From: Gibbula magus
Taxonomy: Eukaryota > Mollusca > Gastropoda > Trochida > Trochidae
Length of the DNA: 64,000 bases
Direction of reading: 5' to 3'
Assembly (NCBI GenBank): GCA_936450465.1
Contig: OW388294.1
Span: 1,178,001-1,242,000, forward strand
The notes under the pieces were generated by a model. That model made no database searches, had not been told where the DNA came from, and saw only the letters and a list, made by a program, of their open reading frames with translations. Positions 57,846 through 64,000 of this stretch are shown one piece after another. Positions within the stretch are counted from its first letter, which is position 1; every line of letters begins with the position of its first letter. Made by a program: the position numbers and the translations under genes.

Positions 57846-60463
57846 AGCTCATCAGGCCTGAAAGGCCCGATGGGCTTATGGCATGGCATGGCGTCCGGCG
57901 TCCGTCCGTCCATCCGTCCGTCCATCCGTCCGTCCGTAAACTTTGCACATTTTCGACTTCTTCTCCAGAACCAATGACTCCACAGAGCTAAAATTTTATG
58001 TGCATACTCCTTGGCCAATGGGGATTCTAAATTGTAGATTTTGTGACCCCATGACCCCAAATGGGGTCACCGGGGTCACATCCTTAAAAACCTATTTTCA
58101 TCTTCTTCTCCAGTTCAAAAAGGTCTAGAGAGCTGAAAAGTTGTGTACAGACTCCTTGGCCAATGGGGATTCTAAATTGTAGATTTTGTGACCCCATGAC
58201 CCCAAATGGGGTCACCGGGGTCACATCCTTAAAAACCTATTTTCATCTTCTTCTCCAGTTCAAAAAGGTCTAGAGAGCTGAAAAGTTGTGTGCAGACTCC
58301 TTGGCCAATGGGGATTCTAAATTGTACATTTCGTAACCCCATGACCCCAAATGGGGTCACATCCTTAAAAACCTATTTTCATCTTCTTCTGCAGTTCAAA
58401 AAGGTCTAGAGAGCTGAAAAGTTGTGTACAGACTCCTTGGCCAATGGGGATACTAAATTGTAGATTTCGTGACCCCATGACCCCAAATGGGGTCACAGGG
58501 GTCACATCCTTAAAAACCTATTTTCATCTTCTTCTCCAGTTCCAAAAGGTCAAGAGAGCTGAAAAGTTGTGTACAGACTCCTTGGCCAATGGGGATTCTA
58601 AATTGTAGATTTCGTGACCCCATGACCCCAAATGGGGTTACCGGGGTCACAGCCTTAAAAACCTATTTACATCTTCTTCTCCAGTTCCAAAAGGTCTAGA
58701 GAGCTGAAAAGTTGTGTACAGACTCCTTGGCCAGTGGGGATACTAAATTGTACATTCTGTGACCCCATGACCCCAAATGGGGTCACAGGGGTCACATCCT
58801 TAAAAACCTATTTTCATCTTCTTCTCCGGTTCCAAAAGGTCTAGAGAGCTGAAAAGTTGTGTGCAGACTCCTTGGCCAATGGGGATTCTAAATTGTAGAT
58901 TTTGTGACCCCATGACCCCAAATGGGGTCACCGGGGTCACATCCTTAAAAACCTATTTTCATCTTCTTCTCCAGTTCAAAAAGGTCTAGAGAGCTGAAAA
59001 GTTGTGTACAGACTCCTTGGCCAATGGGGATTCTAAATTGTAGATTTTGTGACCCCATGACCCCAAATGGGGTCACCGGGGTCACATCCTTAAAAACCTA
59101 TTTTCATCTTCTTCTCCAGTTCAAAAAGGTCTAGAGAGCTGAAAAGTTGTGTACAGACTCCTTGGCCAATGGGGATTCTAAATTGTACATTTCGTAACCC
59201 CATGACCCCAAATGGGGTCACATCCTTAAAAACCTATTTTCATCTTCTTCTGCAGTTCAAAAAGGTCTAGAGAGCTGAAAAATTGTGTACAGACTCCTTG
59301 GCCAATGGGGATACTAAATTATAGATTTCGTGACCCTGTGACCCCAAATGGGGTCACAGGGGTCACATCCTTAAAAACCTATTTTCATCTTCTTCTCCAG
59401 TTCCAAAAGGTCAAGAGAGCTGAAAAGTTGTGTACAGACTCCTTGGCCAATGGGGATTCTAAATTGTAGATTTCGTGACCCCATGACCCCAAATGGGGTT
59501 ACCGGGGTCACAGCCTTAAAAACCTATTTACATCTTCTTCTCCAGTTCCAAAAGGTCTAGAGAGCTGAAAAGTTGTGTACAGACTCCTTGGCCAGTGGGG
59601 ATACTAAATTGTACATTCTGTGACCCCATGACCCCAAATGGGGTCACAGGGGTCACATCCTTAAAAACCTATTTTCATCATCTTCTCCGGTTCCAAAAGG
59701 TCTAGAGAGCTGAAAAGTTGTGTGCAGACTCCTTGGCCAATGGGGATTCTAAATTGTAGATTTCGTGACCCCATGACCCCAAATGGGGTCACAGGGGTCA
59801 CATCCTTAAAAACCTATTTTCATCTTCTTCTCCAGTTCCAAAAGGTCAAGAGAGCTGAAAAGTTGTGTACAGACTCCTTGGCCAATGGGGATTCTAAATT
59901 ATAGATTTCGTGACCCTGTGACCCCAAATGGGGTCACAGGGGTCACATCCTTAAAAACCTATTTTCATCTTCTTTTCCAATTCCAAAAGGTCTAGAGAGC
60001 TGAAAAGTTGTGTACAGACTCCTTGGCCAATGGGGATACTAACTTGTAGATTCCGTGACCCCATGACCCCAAATGGGGTCACAGGGGTCACATCCTTAAA
60101 AACCTATTTTTATCTTCTTCTCCAGTTCCAAAAAGTCTAGAGAGCTGAAAAGTTGTGTGCAGACTCCTTGTCCAATGGGGATTCAAAATTGTAGATTTTG
60201 TGACCCTGTGACCCCAATCTAGGTCACTGGTCATGACCCAAATATTTTCATCTTTATCTTAAGTACGTAAAGCTGTAGAAAGGTGAAATTGTAATTGTAG
60301 GATTGGTGACCCTGTGACTCCAAAGTTGGGTCACAGGAGTCGTGGTCTAAAAAACCTATTTTTTTCTTGATAACAATGTATTACTTGATATAACTTAGAT
60401 AGTCAACCTTAGATAATAATCAATGAAATCTTGATGAGCTACAGAGCCCATGGCTCTATTTTT
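57846..60463 (+). mobile_element. Helitron-like element, family C, with a 16-copy 145-bp array
   Basis: It begins AGCTCATCAGGCCTGAAAGG (hairpin GGCCTGAAAGGCC), then GTCCGTCC repeats. The 145-bp array spans 57945-60240, its TTGGCC landmark recurring at 58011, 58155, 58301, 58437, 58582, 58727, 58872, 59017, 59162, 59298, 59443, 59588, 59733, 59878, 60023 and 60168 (TTGTCC). Degenerate single-copy sequence follows, then hairpin AGAGCC-CAT-GGCTCT (60443-60457) and ATTTTT. Six units form an 861-bp higher-order repeat. Each unit holds a nested palindrome, GTGACCCC..TGACCCC..GGGGTCA..GGGGTCAC. No gene. Confidence 0.85.
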
Positions 60464-60539
60464 GCAAATATCTAAATTTAAACATTTTTTTAACAGATTT
60501 TGTGGGATATAATGTCATCTTCTGATGACTGAAGTTGTT

Positions 60540-60785
60540 CATCACTAGTTATTAGTTTCTCTGCAGTTTCCGTCTCTGCCGCCACATTTTGTTTTGGTTT
60601 TGGTTATTACTTTTTCCAAGGTTTTAAGATTTCAAATACATAACTTCCTACTTGTTCTAAAGGTAATGATTTCCGAATGGTATATTTTTAAACATTTGCA
60701 CATATTTGCTTCAGGGAGACGGCGGAATAGGGAGGATGTGAGACCCTCAGTTTCGGGAAGCGGTGTGAAGCAAATGCTAATCTAG
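60540..60785 (+). mobile_element. Decayed family D Helitron-like fragment
   Basis: Sequence from GCAGTTTCCGTCTCTGCCGC to GAGACCCTCAGTTTCGGGAA and ATGCTAATCTAG (followed by T) parallels the inner and terminal parts of the family D element ending at 57442. The terminal hairpin has decayed. It is short and lacks the 5' part. Confidence 0.6.
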
Positions 60786-61249
60786 TATGTTTTATTATAT
60801 TTGTTCTTGCCAATTAATATTGCTTACCTTTTGAAGATATTTGGATTGGATGGTATGTTGAATACTAATTTTCGTCCAGGGTGTTGAATGTAAAATGTTA
60901 TTAAACCATCTAGTCATTATTGGTTGTGAAGCACAGTTACATGTGATAAGATAAAGATTCATTCATTTACATCTACGATGATCTGATTCTGTGATGTTTT
61001 CTTTTTTTAATCTATTACACAGCTGTGACTCAGGATTTCATTTTATATATCTTCAACTTCTTTGTTCACAACCTGTGACTTTTCAGTCTGAGTTATTGTA
61101 CCAGAAATTGAATGTCAATACAACCTGTTAAAGTTTAATTTGTTATGTTCACAAAACTGAATAAAATGGTATTTGTTTTGTAAAGTTCTCATTTTAGTTG
61201 TGTTTTGGGTAGTCTTGTTACACCAACTGACGAGTAATTGCTCCTCTTT

Positions 61250-63008
61250 TTAGATTTCCTTCGGCTGGATTAGCTGCAAGAAAGACTGCCACCATGGGGT
61301 CATTTTCAAGGAAATCTGACACCTCAACCAAATGCAATATGCAGATGTTGTGTACAACACAGGCAGCCATGATGATTTGGCTGCTGTTGCGACATGCACG
61401 GTTTCAAGATTGTGAAGCCGGCGGAATCTGCCCTTGAGTAGGCCAAATGCCCTCTCGATCACCATACGGTTTGCAGAGAGGTAGTTGTTGTACTTGGTCT
61501 GTTCTCTTGAAATATGGTCATTGTCCCTGTATGGTGTTAATAACCATCGCCTCAGTGGATAGGCTGTGTCAGCAATCACATGATTGGCTTGGTCACACAT
61601 TTCAAGACCATTTTGCCACAGGTCTGAATTTCTAAGGACTCGTGCATCTCCCTGCCATGGGTAGGCCATTTAATAAATCTCTTTTTTTTTAGGTTATGTA
61701 TGATGACATCAACAACACGGTCACGACAGCGAATAACCGAGGACTCGCTGACCCCAAAACGATCTGCAATGCGATCAATGTTGTTGTGTCCTCCAAGGTA
61801 CCACAAAGTCATCAACATTTTTTTTTCGATAGGAATGGGTTTCCTTCCACCAGATCCTTCAGGTTTTAATTGGGGACAATCCTTCAGGTAGTTTGCCAAT
61901 TCCATGAAAGTTGTTCTTAACATTCTGAATTTCCTCCTAAAACTAACATCTGTGTACAGAGGTACAACATCTTCTTGATATCAGATAACCTTGGATTCTT
62001 AATCTACGTTCTGGTCTGAAACAATATTTACCGCTTGGTTTTGGAGACTTAAACAACAGTAGCAAATTAATTATAATGTATGCATGTCGTGAATATTCAA
62101 ATGTACAGTCTTGGGGTCAAAAGTATTTCCCCACACTTTGATTTCTCATAGACTTGCATGTAAATTACAGGTAAATTAACCCTTGCAAGAATATTTTTCA
62201 TAAAGTAAGTTTGAGTCAAATTGTTGTAAAATTGAACAAACATCTTAATGTGGATCACTGATCAAATGACAGCCGACTGAAGAACGTCAATCATGTTCAT
62301 GTCCCATTGGTCGCGCTGTTAAACTATTGAGGTGAGGTGAGGTGAGTTAGGGTTTAACGCCGCTTTCAAGATTTGTTAAACTATTGACGTACGATGTATA
62401 TGCCTTGCTTATTATATGAAGACACATGTCTTGACACGCAACGGAAACTAACGTGGAAATTGTGTATATAAAGCTTAAGTGATTTCCAATCTTCTTGTAT
62501 AAATTTGATAAGCATTTTAATGCCAGTTTAATTATGAAATTATTTTTGCAACGGTTAACATGTAAGCTACTAAGTATATGGCAAATACCTGGGTGGGGAA
62601 AAATAAAAATTTAAATCCAAAAAAATAAATTATTCAGATTTGAACACTAGCTGATAAGCCTCTGGAAATACTTCAAACGTCTAAAATTATATAAAATTAT
62701 CGGAAAATTGGAAGTGTATGATGTAATACTCATATTTATATTGATATATGTGTAATATTTTACTGGTATAAATGGTCCGTTATCTCTCAGGTGCGTATAT
62801 TTACTGGACATCACTGTACAGCAAATTACAGATTTAGATATTCATATTACATGAATGTAAGCCTATTCATTGATAAATGTCATTCTTACATAGTTGCCAT
62901 CACACCATATAGCACCGATATGTCATTGTCATTGTTACATTCGTCTTCGCTAATTTCCTCGTTCATAAGAAGAGCAGCGACAGCGCCGGGAGCTTTACAG
63001 CCCGCCAT
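61250..63008 (-). pseudogene. PIF/Harbinger DDE transposase, internally deleted
   Basis: A candidate first exon (62890-63008) starts at CAAGATGG, reads MAGCKAPGAVAALLMNEEIS and ends at a strong donor, AT|GTAAGA. The main part (about 61990 down to 61250) has VVPLYTDVSFRRKFRMLRTT, a helix-turn-helix-like region (GGHNNIDRIADRFGVSESSV) and KKKRFIKWP. An abrupt joint near 61668 leads to GDARVLRNSDLW, IADTAYPLRRWLLTPY (second catalytic Asp) and NRMVIERAFGLLKGRFRRL (catalytic Glu). Compared with DDE_Tnp_4 transposases, the segment with the first catalytic Asp (DGTH) is missing and the frame shifts at the joint. It is therefore inactive. Exon phase between the two parts does not match directly, so an exon may be missing. 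Confidence 0.85.
62331..62374 (-). mobile_element. 44-bp SINE-tail micro-insertion
   Basis: It contains only the SINE 3' tail (plus-strand GGTGAGTTAGGGTTTAACGC, then CGCTTTCAAG) between perfect 13-bp duplications GTTAAACTATTGA at 62318-62330 and 62375-62387. The tRNA head and body are absent. It parallels the hairpin-only LINE insertions. Confidence 0.92.
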
Positions 63009-63375
63009 CTTGAAAACCCAGCTTCCGGTAAAATCTCGGATTTTCACCTTCCAATTGCTCTTTCGAAGTTCGAAAACGAATCTTCGGGAGAATGAAGAAC
63101 AATTTTATGGATACTTCGGGACATTGAATGGAACACCCCCTAGGATACTCCAGTAAACTATCGGAAATTTATGAATATTACTTATACTAGACACATCATA
63201 CCACATACGGTTTTGGTATTCATTATTTCTGACATGTCATTTCACATGGAGACGATTATAAATTGAAGCTCAAGTAAAATCACTATTCGAGCGTTTCTCT
63301 CGTTTCTCTATGGTATGCATAGGAGTATCAAATGCATTAGTGGCTACAAAGGATATATGTTGTGTTCATTATAAT

Positions 63376-64000
63376 TATACCCCCGCTACGAAGTAGTCGG
63401 GGGTATATAGCGCTCAGCGCGTCCGTCCGTCCGGAACACTTTTGGTTCCGCTCATAACTCAAATACTACTTGTTCAATTGTTATGAAACTTTATACATGT
63501 ACACTTTATGGTCCCTAGATGTGCCTTTTCTATGTTTCCCTCAGATTCCATGATTAATTTTTCAGATTTTCCACTTTTAAGCGTCTTTGTGTGCGCGTCT
63601 ATGGTCACACTTTTGGTTCCGCTCATAACTCAAATACTACTTGTTCAATTGTTATGAAACTTTATACATGTACACTTTATGGTCCCTAGATGTGCCTTTT
63701 CTATGTTTCCCTCAGATTCCATGATTATTTTTTCAGACTTTCCACTTTTAAGCGTCTTTGTGTGCGCGTCTATGCTTACACTTTTGGTTCCGCTCACAAC
63801 TCAAATACTACTTGTTCAATTGTTATGAAACTTTATACATGTACACTTTATGGTCCCTAGATGTGCCTTTTCTATGTTTCCCTCAGATTCCATGATTATT
63901 TTTTCAGATTTTCCACTTTTAAGCGTCTTTGTGTGCGCGTCTATGGTCACTCTTTTGGTTCCGCTCATAACTCAAATACTACTTGTTTCCAAGAAGGTAT
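63376..64000 (+). mobile_element. Helitron-like element, family B, running off the window
   Basis: Palindrome TATACCCCCGCTACG...GTCGGGGGTATA at 63376-63407 is followed by GTCCGTCCGTCCGG and a 171-bp tandem array (TTTGGTTCC at 63441, 63612, 63783 and 63954). The array ends at ACTTGTTTCCAAGAAG, the same point where family D-like sequence begins in the 31188-32318 copy. The element therefore most likely continues beyond the window. It has at least 3.3 repeats here against 1.2 in the other copy. Confidence 0.8.

Larger units (their letters stand above)
50369..63140. mobile_element. PIF/Harbinger-type transposon, heavily interrupted
   Basis: The 27-bp imperfect terminal inverted repeats are GGTGGTGTTCCTTTCAACTT... 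at 50369-50395 and, reverse-complemented, GGGGGTGTTCCATTCAATGT... at 63114-63140; 22 of 27 positions match. Inside are the two genes typical of this superfamily: a Myb/SANT-like gene (plus strand, left) and a DDE transposase (minus strand, right), convergent. With the LINE insertion removed, the left candidate start (51827) lies about 136 bp from the left end; the right start (63008) lies 132 bp from the right end. A clean TWA target duplication is not visible (TTT versus TAG), so exact ends are slightly uncertain. Stretches 51950-52900, 53930-54650, 55380-55770, 60800-61240 and 62000-62880 hold no other recognisable gene. Confidence 0.65.

Noticed and set aside
57945..60240. Protein-coding tandem repeat
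   Set aside because: The 145-bp period is not a multiple of three and stops occur in all frames. Short frames there are incidental.

Overview
This window is eukaryotic, AT-rich, repeat-dense DNA with no intact host protein gene that I can defend. The repeats point to a mollusc, probably a gastropod. They include tRNA-headed SINEs and a non-LTR retrotransposon that share a hairpin tail ending in (TCAC)n, and GTCC-microsatellite rolling-circle elements carrying 145-172 bp arrays. They also include Penelope-like, hAT, MULE/FLYWCH and PIF/Harbinger remnants. The taxonomic call is inference from repeat style, and all similarities were judged by eye.

Layout. Positions 1-50368 are mostly diverged tandem copies of one non-coding unit of about 8-10 kb: unit 1 at 1-7633, unit 2 at 7634-18187, unit 3 at 18188-23277, unit 4 at 23278-about 30900, unit 5 at about 40130-48525, and the start of unit 6 at 48526-about 50368. 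Units 1 and 3 are one subtype; units 2, 4 and 5 are another. Position 1 pairs with 18188, so part of the array has a dimeric higher-order period of 18.2 kb. Each of units 1-5 keeps a minus-strand splice donor (GTAAGTG). In units 2, 4 and 5 a TATATATA box lies about 180 bp upstream, which suggests a duplicated, now non-coding or decayed transcription unit.

Later insertions cut the units. These are a young 5'-truncated LINE with an intact RT-RNase H frame (11319-13395), a hAT derivative with an 8-bp target duplication (24337-25224), seven SINEs, and a series of 50-63 bp hairpin-only insertions with target duplications. Between units 4 and 5 lie a broken Penelope-like element (34095-36421) and a multi-exon MULE/FLYWCH transposase pseudogene (36760-39925). 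One exon of that pseudogene has expanded into a 68-bp minisatellite.

Positions 50369-63140 look like one PIF/Harbinger-type transposon. It has 27-bp imperfect terminal inverted repeats and two convergent genes: a Myb/SANT-RING gene with a possible zinc-finger first exon on the plus strand, and an internally deleted DDE transposase on the minus strand. Once a later LINE insertion is subtracted, both predicted start codons lie about 135 bp from their own terminus. The element was later filled with a LINE (holding a Helitron-like element, itself holding a SINE), a second Helitron-like copy, a GGTCA-rich element and a 2.6-kb element with sixteen 145-bp repeats. The window ends inside another array-bearing element (63376 onward).
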